This document shows positions 45,301 to 56,300 of a stretch of DNA of 64,000 nucleotides, piece after piece. The position numbers and the translations under genes were made by a program. Position 1 is the first letter of the stretch; each line of letters begins with the position of its first letter. Source of the stretch: Eunapius fragilis (Eukaryota > Porifera > Demospongiae > Spongillida > Spongillidae); contig OY811975.1 in NCBI GenBank assembly GCA_963681505.1, positions 66,001 to 130,000 of the forward strand. Direction: 5' to 3'. The notes beneath the pieces are model-generated. The model saw only the letters and a program-made list of their open reading frames with translations. It searched no databases and had not been told where the DNA came from.

Positions 45301-45867
45301 CCTATTTCTAGCTGTGAAGCTGAAAGGTCATTTTCTGGCTTACGGCGCATTAAAACCTACCTGCGCAGCTCTATGACAACGGAACGCCTAGCAGGTTTAG
45401 CTCTGTTGCACCTGCATCATGATGTGCCAATAGATGTTGACGAGATCTGTCAATTATTTGTGATGAAAAACAACCGACGATTGTTTCAATCATGTATTCT
45501 CTATGACTAAACCAACATGTATGTACAGATTCAATATAATTAAATCCATTTATGATTCAAATGTGAAATAGCGCATAATAACATCCCTATTGACTACCTC
45601 ATACATGCACATGCCTGCATGTTTGAAATGTGTTTTGCATTCCATTTTCCCCTCATAATGGTATAAGCTTACCTAGTGGCTTATTGCCAAGCGCGTAAAA
45701 TGCGAATAACGCATAGCATCTGGGGCGGAACCCCAGACCCCCATGGGGAGCTTACAGTGCTCCTCCATACCACCTAGGTGTGAGACGGGAGGTTCCACCC
45801 CTCATTAATAATTCATATTGGACCCCCCCCCCCCCCCCCCCTTCCAGGAATTCTGTATCCGCCCCTG
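42384..45867 (+). mobile_element. hAT transposon with both termini and 5-bp TSD
   Basis: The left terminus is CAGTGGCGGATCCGCGGGG at 42384. The right terminus, read inward, is CAGGGGCGGATACAGAATTC and ends at 45867. TAATC flanks both sides (42379-42383 and 45868-45872). Both ends carry a subterminal G/C homopolymer (G run 42399-42418; C run 45823-45841). The transposase lies inside in several frames. Length 3.48 kb fits an autonomous hAT. The same terminus type occurs on the MITE at 5096-5566 and the relic end at 2802. Most hAT elements make 8-bp duplications. A 5-bp subgroup (named hAT5 in Repbase, from memory) would fit. Confidence 0.88.
42470..45510 (+). pseudogene. hAT transposase (ZMYM/DUF4371 type), frameshifted
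   Basis: The N-terminus (ANATKRAGNQRSISDFFAKR) is followed by candidate small exons to about 43100. Then comes the TTF zinc finger (CLSFQRSWLEQYKWLVYSPS, then GGYCKHC), the DUF4371 part (GYLALHDQSQYHKDAV, LEHGKRNAMCTSKTTQNEII), first catalytic Asp FSIIADEVTDKHANKE, second CRGQAYDGASAMASE, TRWVERHTCF, and the C-terminal SSCEAERSFSGLRR with the presumed catalytic Glu, then SSMTTERLAGLALLHLHHD. Frames change near 43470, 43980, 44410 and 44790. The last frame (44818-45510, 230 aa) is clean. It is more complete than copy 1 at 0.4-2.8 kb. It could also be read as a host ZMYM1-like gene, but terminal repeats and TSD favour a transposon. Confidence 0.85.
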
Positions 45868-47640
45868 TAATCCCAAACTCAAACTGACATGTGATGCATA
45901 TATACCTTGGGGTAAAGGTAAGGCTAGCTGCCCCAACTTGAAAAAAAGTTGTTCCAAGGTTGTAGCTGGTGTTTGCACGTACAATTGCAGAAGGAGGGAA
46001 ACCAAAAAAAACCACTTTTATCTCTTTTTCCTCTCATAATTTTTCCTACTAAGAGCCGCAATCGACGGTGTCCTCCCATTCGCACCCGAGTTCCAACGAG
46101 AAAAACATGAGTATTTAGTGTGGCCGTAAGCTGTCCACACACCAGGTCGTTTATATGATCAGTACACAACCAGAAAAACGAATTAAATAATGGAAAAATA
46201 GGCCTCAGCACGCGTTGCACGCCCACAACCACACACATGTCCAAATGGTTTTAATTATCGACGACTTTTTTATTATAGTATGAAGTGCATTAGAGACAAA
46301 ACCCACAGAGGTCGTTTTGTCATAGTACGATCTTCTCGATTATGCAAAGCAATAGCCAATGCGAATGAGCTATCGTTGCCTGTACGCCCACAAAGGCATC
46401 GCTAAAACACGGAACGCGGGTCTCATGAAAAACAAGCGTCTGAATACATTTAGCGTCAAAAACACGCATTTCTTAACATTAATACCTCTCAAGCAAGTCG
46501 CAGGACACCAGCTAAAGTCTCAAACTTGGCAAATATCTTTGTTCTTCGAAAAAGTTCCAGTAACGAGGTCGCTAGGAAAGTGTGAATTAATACTACATTG
46601 ACGGCCCATAGGTAGGATAATGCAATGTATTGTAGCACGTGATCCGTTTCCAATCCCTTCCGTATAATATCTATGTTTACAGTTGCTAGATATGAAGTCA
46701 ATTGTTTGCATAGTGAAATACCTTAAACAAACGGAAGACCATCAGCAACAACGAAGATTTCAACCGTTTACATTTATAAGTAACGTGGAATGACGAGTGC
46801 CAAACTAGTCGACTGGTTGCTCTAACGATCGGTTTGATTTGAATAGTGTGGAATTTAGCCATGAATTTTAACTTCCAAAAAGTCCCCGAATTCTCGGGGT
46901 TAACCCCGATACGGACCGCAAGACATTAACCATGCTTCAGACTCCTTACAAGATGCTGCAAGGAACGAACTCTGTACAATTGATCAGAAGTGTGTCGGAA
47001 ATAGAAGATACAGTCTGAGTGAATCCCATATCTTCTGGTGATGGGCTGCAGCATCAATGGAGGGTAACAAACTTCAGGGTTCGTACAGGTTTTGGAATCC
47101 TGGAAAAGTTTGTACTAATTATTTTGATCTTTTCAAGGGCCCGGAAAAGCTTTGGAATACGTTTATCTGTATAAAAGTTTTGGAATAGTTTTGACAAAAG
47201 CCACTTCCGATCGATAAAACTGCGCATGCGCATTTGTCCGTTCCTATTTTTTGAAAAGAAAGTATATTAGTACGACTACTACTAGTAGTAAGTACGTACG
47301 TATGTGTAAAGACATGAAATAAGTAAGCCAATGTACATCTGAATATACAGTACCGACTGCGAAGTACTTGAAGGAGGGGATGCTGCGAGTGGTTCCTCTA
47401 TCACGCGTACACTAGTTAGCACCGACATGCTCGCACGAGTATAACACATTGTTCTACGCTAAGTTAGATTACTTACTCGTGCGTGCAACGACGTTGCGTA
47501 TGCTCATTCGCAACTTGTTCCCCCCACCACCATACTCTAGGGCAGTACTGTACAAGCGTTTATTACCTGTCCCGTGGAATGGTTAGCTGCTTCATGTAAC
47601 AAGTTTGTACCACCTATTCCCTAGGTAGTGTAAATTTGCG
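45868..47640. other. Spacer with inverted-repeat partners
   Basis: Holds the complement of the 33-bp repeat (46640-46673) and of the CTTGCGGTCCG repeat (about 46870-46921). No coding feature is supported. Confidence 0.5.
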
Positions 47641-47654
47641 AGCGTGCGGCCAGA

Positions 47655-49240
47655 ATGCCTGGAGTGTGTTCTTTTAATGATGCGCGGCTAACAGAAGATG
47701 GTCTTAAGGGCAGGAATGGTAAAGACTAGTCTTCTGCCCAGATCGCAGCGGATGAATTACATTACCGCTACTCGTAGCGATGCATTGGGTCTGGGCACGA
47801 GACTAGGTAAAGACCAGCATGTAGCATTATGTAAAGTTTGCCATAAATCGTTTTCAATCAAATCGATGGGCAAGGCAGCTTTCTTAGTCGTGCTGAGAGG
47901 GCAAAACACAAGGACCTCCTAGCGTTAGCCTTAAAGAGAGCACAAACCAGGTATAGTCAGAGATACTATATATTATCTCTGGTATAGTACACTTCCTTGA
48001 CCTCACTACTAGTGCTGAGGAACCCACTGTATCATGCAGCGTTGTAGCTTCAGCTTCTGTGCCCAAGTTGATTTCAAGTTTTGTGTCAGGGAATGGCGAT
48101 CTTTGTGCTGAGATGTTGTGGGCACTCCGGAATGTTATTGAAAAGCATTATTCTTATAATATCTGTGAGAATATAAGTGAATTATTCAGGAAAATGTTTC
48201 CTGACAGTCACATAGCCACCAAATTCTCTTGTGGGGAAAAAGTGTGCATATATGTGTGCATTTGGGCTTGCTCAACACTTCAATTAATGTCAAAAGTTAA
48301 GTCACAAGTTGTCTATGTACTGTATGTACTGTAAGTACTGCTATTTGATGAATTCAGAACTCCACTCCAATCAAGTAGATATCCATATTTGATTATGGGA
48401 TCAGGGACAGGTAAATACCAGGTATCTGACTTCAAAATTCATTGCACATGGTACTGCAGATGTTTTACATGAGAAACTACTTTGGTGTGTTCAAAATATT
48501 GGGTGCAGAGGTTTGTTGCAACTTTCCATGGATGGACCAAATGTAAACTGGAAAGCATATACCGTACAATGTTGACCAATGACATGGAATGAAAAGCAAG
48601 GCAGTTGTGGTCTCCATCAAATACACAATGCATTCAGAGCAGATAGCCAAGAAACTGGGTGGGATATTGAGAGCATCTTAGGTTCACTACACTGGCTTTT
48701 TAAAGATTCACCTGCTAGATATGAACATTTCAAGACAGCTACTAAGTGTACCCTTTTGCCAAAAAAAATTTGCAAGCATCAGTGGCTAGATAATGTGAAT
48801 GTAATGGAGAGACCATTAGAGATGTGGCCACATATAAGAACAGTATGTCCAGTGTGGGTACCCTACCACACCCGAAAAATAAATCATTTGAAGTTGTTGC
48901 ATCCCGTTGTGGGGATCCATTCTTCGTAGCATATATATTTCTCAGCATTGCAAAAGATCTTGCAACTTTTTTGATCAAGTATCAGAGTGATATGCCAATG
49001 CTGCTTTTTGTTCAAATGGACCTATGTCAGTTATTACACTGTTTGATGGAGAGGTTTGTTAAACAGGAACTGGTGCAAAACGTACAATCAACTCTAGCAC
49101 TGATGAAGTTAGATGTTTACAGATGTTTCTTCCCATGCCAAGGTAGACATACTGTATGTTATATTGCAGACCGAACTTAAAAAGACATGTTTCATGCAAA
49201 AAGGTGCAGCGAAAGGGGAATGTTATGTATAAAGTCTGAT
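47655..49240 (+). mobile_element. BED zinc-finger transposase relic
   Basis: The start MPGVCSFNDARLTEDGLKGR is followed, across frameshifts, by a BED-like finger (LCKVCHKSFSIKSMGKAAF then, in the next frame, LSRAERAKHK). Later come SFVSGNGDLCAEMLWALRNV, ENISELFRKMFPDSHIATKF, LSMDGPNVNWK, HQIHNAFRADSQETGWDIES, SLHWLFKDSPARYEHFKTAT and HQWLDNVNVMERPLEMWPHI. These blocks appear, from memory, in a widespread invertebrate/fish hAT-like transposase family. There are stops and several frameshifts. A tiny palindrome with 9-bp direct flanks has inserted at 47950-47989. Confidence 0.6.
47950..47989. repeat. Micro-palindrome with 9-bp direct flanks, copy 1
   Basis: GGTATAGTC and GGTATAGTA flank a 22-bp palindrome that begins AGAGATA and ends TATCTCT. 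Same architecture as 54821-54862. Confidence 0.75.
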
Positions 49241-49650
49241 GCAAAGAAATTTCTTATCAAAATTGTTGAAAAGTTATTGGGAAACTGCCCTCTGCAGTAT
49301 GCTCTAGTCCGAAATTTAGGCTGGTTGAACCCTCAGAGTATATGTGCTAAGCATGAGTAATGCATACAACAACTTAAGCGGGTGGCATGGTAATTGGTAA
49401 CAATGAACCCACCAGAACACTGTGGACTACAATCTGATCCCCATCGCAGCAAAACAAATCTTCGTATAGGCTTTGTCACTCGACTATATGCATGGTAGTC
49501 AGGCCAAGCCCCATTAATGCCTACCTGCGACATACCATACACAATTACTGTTCTAGGTACCATGGACGCGTAGCGCTAATCCAAATAATTTCAGTGGCTC
49601 ATCACTAAATGCCGGGCAGAAGGGGGGGGGGGGGGGGGGGGGGGGGGCAC
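49241..49650. other. Spacer with poly-G run
   Basis: A 26-base G run (49622-49647) borders the dispersed repeat. No gene supported. Confidence 0.5.
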
Positions 49651-49789
49651 ATAACTCATGAATTAGGAACAGTATGCCACGTGTATGGTTGCTGCATTGT
49701 ATGAAATGAATATTACATGCAAGGATTTTTGGATAGCACATGTACCCCCCCTCCCCTGAATAATCAAGGTAGGTCTGCATCATATTGGA
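49651..49789 (+). repeat. Dispersed repeat copy 1 (paired with 62614-62765)
   Basis: ATAACTCATGAATTAGGAA to GGTCTGCATCATATTGGA is shared with 62614-62765 at high identity. The internal C tract is short here (7 C, T, 4 C). Confidence 0.88.
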
Positions 49790-49799
49790 CACTCCAATA

Positions 49800-50655
49800 T
49801 GATGGATGGCCAGGGATCGTGGGAGGTATCATATGTGTGCCTGCTCCAAGATGGCCAGGGCCCATGGGAGGTACCATATGTGTGCCTGCTTCAATGGATG
49901 GCCAGGGGTCATGGGAGGTACCATATGTGTGTCTGCTCCAGTGGATGGCCAGGGGTCATGGGAGGTACCATATGTGTGTCTGCTCCAGTGGATGGCCAGG
50001 GGTCATGGGAGGTACCATATGTGTGTCTGCTCCAGTGGATGGCCAGGGGTCATGGGAGGTACCATATGTGTGTCTGCTCCAGTGGATGGCCAGGGGTCAT
50101 GGGAGGTACCATATGTGTGCCTGCTCCAATGGATGGTCAGGGGTCATGGGAGGTACCATATGTGTGCCTGCTCCAGTGGATGGCCAGGGGTCATGGGAGG
50201 TACCATATGTGTGTCTGCTCCAGTGGATGGCCAGGGATCATGGGAGGTACCATATGTGTGTCTGCTCCAGTGGATGGCCAAGGGTCATGGGAGGTACCAT
50301 ACGTGTGCCTGCTCCAGTGGATGGCCAGGGGTCATGGGAGGTACCATATGTGTGTCTGCTCCAATGGATGGCCAGGGATCATGGGAGGTACCATATGTGT
50401 GTCTGCTCCAATGGATGGCCAGGGGTCATGGGAGGTACCATATGTGTGTCTGCTCCAGTGGATGGCCAAGGGTCATGGGAGGTACCATACGTGTGCCTGC
50501 TCCAATGGATGGCCAGGGGTCATGGGAGGTACCATATGTGTGCCTGCTCCAGTGGATGGCCAGGGGTCATGGGAGGTACCATATGTGTGTCTGCTCCAAT
50601 GGATGGCCAGGGGTAATGGGAGGTACCATATGTGTGCCTGCTCCAGGGGTTATGG
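49800..50655 (+). repeat. 47-bp minisatellite, ~18 units
   Basis: The unit starts GGATGGCCAGGGGTCATGGG and continues AGGTACCATATGTGTGTCTG, CTCCAGT. It totals ~47 bp, which is not a multiple of three, and it lacks stops, so all three forward frames stay open for ~290-300 codons. First and last units are diverged. Unit variants differ at a few positions (GCC/GTC, CAGT/CAAT). Reading frames here are repeat artefacts. Confidence 0.93.
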
Positions 50656-52140
50656 GCCAGGAGGGATAAATGGTATATGTGATGATGACCAGGTAATATG
50701 TGGTGATTAAATTAAACCACCATCAATGGTGGGCCGGGTTACCTTGATAAGTGTCTCTTGGTAGGAGGGGAGAGGGATGAGGTTGTCTTGCTCCAGTTGA
50801 GCCCATACCAATGGTTTGACAAAAGGAGGGGGAGGAGGCCCCTTTGGTGCTATTCACTTGCCATTCCATCCAATTCCTCACTCCTCTTCCTCACTGCCCC
50901 TGCCCCCCTCCCATGCATCCACCACCCCACCCACTATCTTTTGCTGCCAGGCTCAGTGAACCACTTATCAAAGACATCACGAAAGTGATGGCTATTCATA
51001 TGATGCAATCTGTTTGGGTTTCAATATAATGAGTGCATGTATAAAACAAGGGTCTTGTGCTTTTGTCCATTCATCCATATCACAAATGGGATAGCTTCCC
51101 TTCTGGGTGGTTTTTAAGTCTGTGAACTACAAGGAGTTTCTATCAATTAAATGATCATTACAATCCAAAGCTGTACTATCTACAATAAAGTCATAAGGCA
51201 CTGAATTTATAATTAGCCATGCTTTTCAATGTGAGCATTACTTTTCTTTTTCTGGAAAATTTGGAAAAGTACCCTACATGTGGTGCATTATATGGTGGCA
51301 TTAGCTGAGGCAAACATATAAGGTAAATTCAATATATGCTCAGCATAGTTTAAAAGTATGGACAGTTTTAGTGCATGTGTGTTCAGTGATTTGTATCAAT
51401 CCTTCCCAATATCTGCTCTACTGTCACGCAGCCATTGCAGCTCTTAGCTCCAACAAGCACGGCTACACCATGCAGGGGAGATCAACCACCAGGGAGAGGT
51501 AAGCCACTCCCATTGCGCCACGCCCATCGCAGCCACTCCCATAGCATGCATGTACATACAACAGGTTAGGCATTGACATACATGTTATGTGCCAATACCT
51601 GCTCTACGCAGCCACTCCCATTGCACATCATTATTCCCCTATCTTGCCCTCTAGGGGGATTTGAGGGGGGGGGGGGGGGGGGGGGGAGGAATACCCTCAA
51701 GTGCATGTGTGGGGTGAGTGCATTTGTCATGGCATGGCAGATACAGAATGTGGAGGGGGAGTTGAGATGAATTCACAATTTATTTTCTACGGAGTCAACA
51801 GAACCATAAACTGATTACGAATACAATCTCAACCTCCCCCTTTTTCTGTATCTGCCAGTGCGGCATAGAAACATGTACTCATGCAAATACAATACTTCTC
51901 CTACATCAGCATATACGCACGGACAAGTGGCTGTGTACTCTTGGTGTATCTGATTATAATTAGCTCTCACCACCTCCCTCCCCTTTACTCTAACCTTCAT
52001 CCTTCCCTCCCTCCATCCATCCCTCCGTCTTCACTCCCACCTCCCTCCATATTCCCCTCCCCCCCTCCACACACACACACATCAGGGGACAAGTAAGGTT
52101 TTAGTTTACTGAGATAAAAACGAAAATGAATAGTTTGTCC

Positions 52141-52171
<31 letters not shown>

Positions 52172-52414
52172 ACACACACACACTCAGGATGCCACAGTGT
52201 TAGCAGAACATGAATACTACTCGTTCTCTACCCATGCGCGCGTATAGGGCAGTTCACACAAATCGTTTATATGCATGGTCGGGATCACTGCAGTGAAAAG
52301 GATCTGAATATAAAAATACATGCAAGCGAATTATCACGTGAACCGTTCCACACGCGTAAATTGCTGTAAGGATATATGCATGCACTACTGCTACAGCAAA
52401 ATTCATGCTAGTGA
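50656..52414. other. Low-complexity and spacer region
   Basis: Contains a 22-base G run (51665-51686), a CCTCCCT-rich pyrimidine tract (about 51970-52070), a 19-base C run (52139-52157) and a (CA)n microsatellite (52158-52183). No coding region supported. Confidence 0.6.
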
Positions 52415-52711
52415 TTATACTATTATATCCATACTGAAGTCTCCAAACATATGGCGACTTGGATGGCTTTCATCAGTGCCTTTGCAGTATTCCACGTCCG
52501 CATCCACAAATTCTTTGCGACTGATAATTCCATCTCGGTCCGTATCGAGAGCTCCGAATGCTTCCGGGACAAGCTTTGGATCAAAACCGACAATTTGAAA
52601 GAAGACCGCGTATTCTTTAGCAGAAATCACTCCATCATTATCGGTATCGATGATGTCAAACATAATATCGGGAACATTGGATGTCCCGATTTGATGTACA
52701 TGTATGAACAA
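52415..52711 (-). CDS. EF-hand pair, partial calcium-binding protein
   Basis: A 98-residue minus-strand frame with two canonical 12-residue EF-hand loops: DTDNDGVISAKE and DTDRDGIISRKE, spaced ~36 residues apart with hydrophobic helices (YAVFFQIVGFDPKLV). The pattern resembles the C-terminal half of sarcoplasmic calcium-binding protein or calexcitin, which normally have four EF-hand sites in ~190 residues. I find no upstream half and no splice acceptor (no AG in the 50 bases before the frame start). It may be a terminal exon with a non-obvious boundary, or an isolated gene copy. Confidence 0.65.
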   Translation of the reverse strand: MFIHVHQIGTSNVPDIMFDIIDTDNDGVISAKEYAVFFQIVGFDPKLVPEAFGALDTDRDGIISRKEFVDADVEYCKGTDESHPSRHMFGDFSMDIIV

Positions 52712-52714
52712 ACC

Positions 52715-53615
52715 ATGAGATTATAATTTCACAAATGTATGCACCATTTAAGTGGACCATTTAAATACTATATGGTGGGATATGCTTAGAACCTTATGTA
52801 ACTTCAAACCCTGCCATGCCACCCTCCACCTCCACCACCACCACCACTACCACCAACCTTCATGCATGGGCCGAATTCATATAGTTACCTGCTATATAGA
52901 CATCACAAATATTTATTCTCTACATTACAATCATTTTGGTATTTTATTTTTTGAATTCAAACAGCCCGGTGTCTTAAACCGCATAACCTTTAACCATTCG
53001 GGCAAAGCTTGTACCCCTCATTGCAGAGTCAGTATATAAGCAGCCTATGAATGAATATAGCCTATAGCTTCAGCAGGGCTGCCGCGATATATGGGGCAGT
53101 GCAATTGCAAGAGAAAACTGGGCTCATGTGATTATTAATATTTCTTCAATTCATTTTGCAGTATCGTTGCGACCTTTAAAGCTCTGTCCTTCAAACTTAC
53201 TACATATATTACCGGACCATTTTACTACTGCATTTTGTTGTCGAATGTTTTTTATTTACTCCCTGGGGGGTCCTCATGATTAAACAACCAGAACAGTTAG
53301 ATTTCAATGGATCTCGATGAAAGAATGCCTTTTCGCGTTCAAATTTTCAGCACATTTACATCACTGCACCCGCTATTTTTGCGCCTTTTCATTTGAGATG
53401 TGATGAGCGGTTACAAAACCGCGGCGTTTGAAAGTTGTCGTTCATTTGTCTTCCGATTGCTCCGCCATTGTGCCGTCATTGCTATTTTAACCCCGTGACT
53501 ACGAGACACTGCCCATCAAGTGCCTCACCCTCCCTCGAATCGATAGCCCAGGCCATCCGGAGGTGGACCTGACATTTTGCCAGTTGTTTGTCACGTGAGC
53601 ATCACTTGGTTACAC
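52715..53615. other. Spacer
   Basis: A CCA/CAC-rich trinucleotide stretch at about 52818-52858. No other feature supported. Confidence 0.45.
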
Positions 53616-53630
53616 CCCACAGGAAAAAGC

Positions 53631-53946
53631 TTCAAAATCCCAGCCTTGGGTTTTTAAAACCATCCTGGAATTGAGCGTCTAGCATGGGAATATTGCAAAA
53701 ACCATCCTGGGATTTGGCGTCCAGGGTGGGTATAGCTTAAAAACCATACTGGGTTTGTCGAACAAAAACCATGTTGAAGCAATGAATATATCATTGCTTC
53801 AACATGGTTTTTGTTCGACAAACCCAGTATGGTTTTTAAGCTATACCCACCCTGGACGCCAAATCCCAGGATGGTTTTTGCAATATTCCCATGTGAGACG
53901 CTCAATTCCAGGATGGAAAAACCCATGCAAGGCTGGGATTTTGAAA
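53631..53946. repeat. 316-bp near-perfect palindrome built from ~44-bp units
   Basis: The arms start TTCAAAATCCCAGCCTTG and meet at a 5-nt spacer (ATATA, 53786-53790) flanked by GAAGCAATGA/TCATTGCTTC. Each arm contains about three related units that begin AAAACCATCCTGG. Open frames on both strands are mirror products. Weaker complementarity continues ~15 bp outward. Confidence 0.92.
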
Positions 53947-53949
53947 TTA

Positions 53950-55960
53950 AACTTTTCCCTGTGTCCATCAGTTACGTAAACGACTTGGGAGTTTACGGTG
54001 GCGCGTGGCGCCATGAAAACCTCGAATTGATCGCGCCTACGTGATCCAAAGGCTAAAATAACGTGCGTAAGCTCAAATCCTTTTGCAATCACGTATTGTA
54101 GTTGAGCTTGTAAGTTTGTTCATTTCTACGAGGGTGATTCGTTTTTTTTTTTTCTTTTCTTGGACACAGGCCACACGTGCTGTCGCTCGTGTATTTGTGA
54201 CTGAGATATAATCGCTACACGTCATCCTACTTAAACTCGACCGGTGCAGCGTTTGTGTTTAATGCAACTGCAGGGCGTATACAGAATTTTCCAAAAGGGG
54301 GGGTTGAGACCCAACCCCCAAGTAAACCAGTATAGAGCGTTCGTTTAGCCTCATTGTGCACGCGCGTTGCCATGCAACCAACCACAACCAAAGTGCCTTG
54401 GTGCACATTTGTACCTACAGATCAGTTTTTATTTTCTTACAGCTTAAAATAGAAGTATGCATACACAGCCCTATTAAGGACAGTCTACCAATGGGAACAG
54501 TGCATACAACCTATTTTGCACACAGCTAGTGCATTCAGAGGTCGACCTTAAACCCCAAAAGCTTTAAATGACAGACCGGCGGGTTGCATTAAAATAGCGG
54601 TATGAATTTGCATCGAGGCAATGATGAGCCCTATATTTATTGAGATGAACTTACCGTGACCGTAAGAGAAAATTGGCCAATGTTGGGTGAATAGGATTTT
54701 GTGTTATGTATGGTGGTGCTATGGCCATAATGTTCTCCACAACCTGGGCTGGGTGGGTGACTGGGTGTTGCCAAGTAACATGTATGTGCTATTATTGAAC
54801 ACACTACAGTAGCAGCCCTGGGATGTACCAGAGATAATATATAGATTATCTCTGGATGTACCCCACATGCATGGGGTTTCAGACCACACTTGTAAGGTTT
54901 CTTCAGGTGTTACATGCTTTTGAACACCTGTTTCGAGGGAATTTGAGGGCTGACAAAATCACATACTGATACAGCTGCTGCCGTTAGATAGTTTGCGCCC
55001 ACAAACCCTACACAGGTCTTCACTTGTGTGTAGATCCTGCGGTGTGCAGTTCGATTATTCATAACAGCATAGACCTACAAGTATAGCGTTCATTGCGTCC
55101 GCAATTCAGCGCTATGGATCTCACGTGTAATGGTTGTGCATGAATTTTTAACTGTTCAATTCAAACTGGCTTGGGCCGGGGGCCCATCATGCCTTAGCAA
55201 ATCGAGACGTACAACATAACATTGTTATGTGGAAGGAGGATTTCTTTTCACTGGTTCGTACCTAGCACCCCCGGAATGTTATTGTTGTACCTGTCAACTG
55301 CAGGCTCCATCTCAGGTGTGTTAAGACTGGCTACACCCTAAATTTTAGGACAAAAATGGTAGATTACACCACATTTGAAATTTATATTTTTCTTGAAACT
55401 TAATGTATTATGTGAGTTTTTGTTGTCCGTATAATTATTCGATTGTTTTGTGATTTTTATCAATGCTCATTGTCATGACAACTAATTGCGTCTTTGCGCT
55501 GCGCGGTTTATTGCCGCTCACCAATTTATACATATTTTTAAAAATCCGGGTGGTTAAAATGAGTAGGATTGATCGGAAACAAGTACTGTTACGAGTATCT
55601 ATGTGGCACGGAACTGGAAACGGCAGGCAAAACTTGTCTTAATCTACGCGACGGTAATTTGAACCAAAAAACTGCAGAATTAAGATAAAATAATGCAGTA
55701 ATCAATTTTCATTACCTCAGAACTGATATCTCAAAGGTCTAACCCTTTTCTGCCTACTGATACGACATAATTTGAAGGTTGTATTACTATACCGATTAAT
55801 AATAATGTGCAATATACATAATTGAACCACCCGGGAAAATGTGTGAACATTATAACTTCATCCCGTGCGGCCGATTACTCCTGGTGACGTAATATGAATT
55901 ACGTAATATACACTTCCACCAATGAAATCAATGAGCGCCAAAGGAACATACGGTCCAACC
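53950..55960. other. Spacer with a hAT-like end
   Basis: CAGGGCGTATACAGAATTTT at 54271, then a G run, resembles the right terminus type at 45867. No partner terminus was found. No coding region supported. Confidence 0.4.
54821..54862. repeat. Micro-palindrome with 9-bp direct flanks, copy 2
   Basis: GGATGTACC (54821-54829 and 54854-54862) flanks a 24-bp palindrome that begins AGAGATAATA and ends TTATCTCT. Confidence 0.8.
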
Positions 55961-55967
55961 GCGGCAC

Positions 55968-56068
55968 AACATATATATAAACACCTGTACCTATTCAATG
56001 TGCGCCCAACTATAATTTCCTTTTTGTTTGTGAGCCGACTGTCCGAATTTTAACAGCTTTTCTCAAAG
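55968..56068 (+). promoter_or_regulatory. Candidate TATA promoter and non-coding first exon
   Basis: ATATATATAAA at 55971-55981 is followed ~90 bp later by a strong donor CTCAAAG|GTAAGC at 56068/56069. This would start a leader exon for the ORF beginning at 56652, which is preceded by an acceptor-like CATCTCATGCAG. Confidence 0.45.
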
Positions 56069-56300
56069 GTAAGCTACGTCATATTCATTAGTGATCGTTC
56101 ATAGCGCCTGAATTATACGCTAGCTTGATCCTGCACTTGCAACGTTGAACTCGTTTCGTAGACCAACTTATCAAAGTTTGAAAGGTAAGGTGCGTCATAT
56201 TCATTGGTGACCGTTCATAACCACTTAAATTATACGGCAGCTTGATTCTTCTTTTGAAACGTTGATCGTGGTTCGTAGACCGATACAGATAAAAAGGAAC
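56069..56300 (+). repeat. ~116-bp tandem duplication with repeated splice-donor sequence
   Basis: GTAAGCTACGTCATATTCAT at 56069 and GTAAGGTGCGTCATATTCAT at 56185 start two diverged copies. Both are preceded by AAAG, as is a third GTAA at 56345. Confidence 0.8.

Noticed and set aside
42470..45510. Domesticated ZMYM-like host gene
   Set aside because: Terminal inverted repeats, a 5-bp TSD and several frameshifts point to a transposon copy rather than a retained gene.
45723..45750. GGGGCGGAACCCCAG as another hAT terminus
   Set aside because: It lacks the CAGNGGCGGATMC core and lies inside the element bounded at 45867.
49717..50710. Three overlapping ~300-codon plus-strand ORFs
   Set aside because: A 47-bp stop-free unit read in three frames; product sequences are cyclic permutations of each other.
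53654..54092. Matching ORFs on opposite strands
   Set aside because: Mirror images from the palindrome at 53631-53946.
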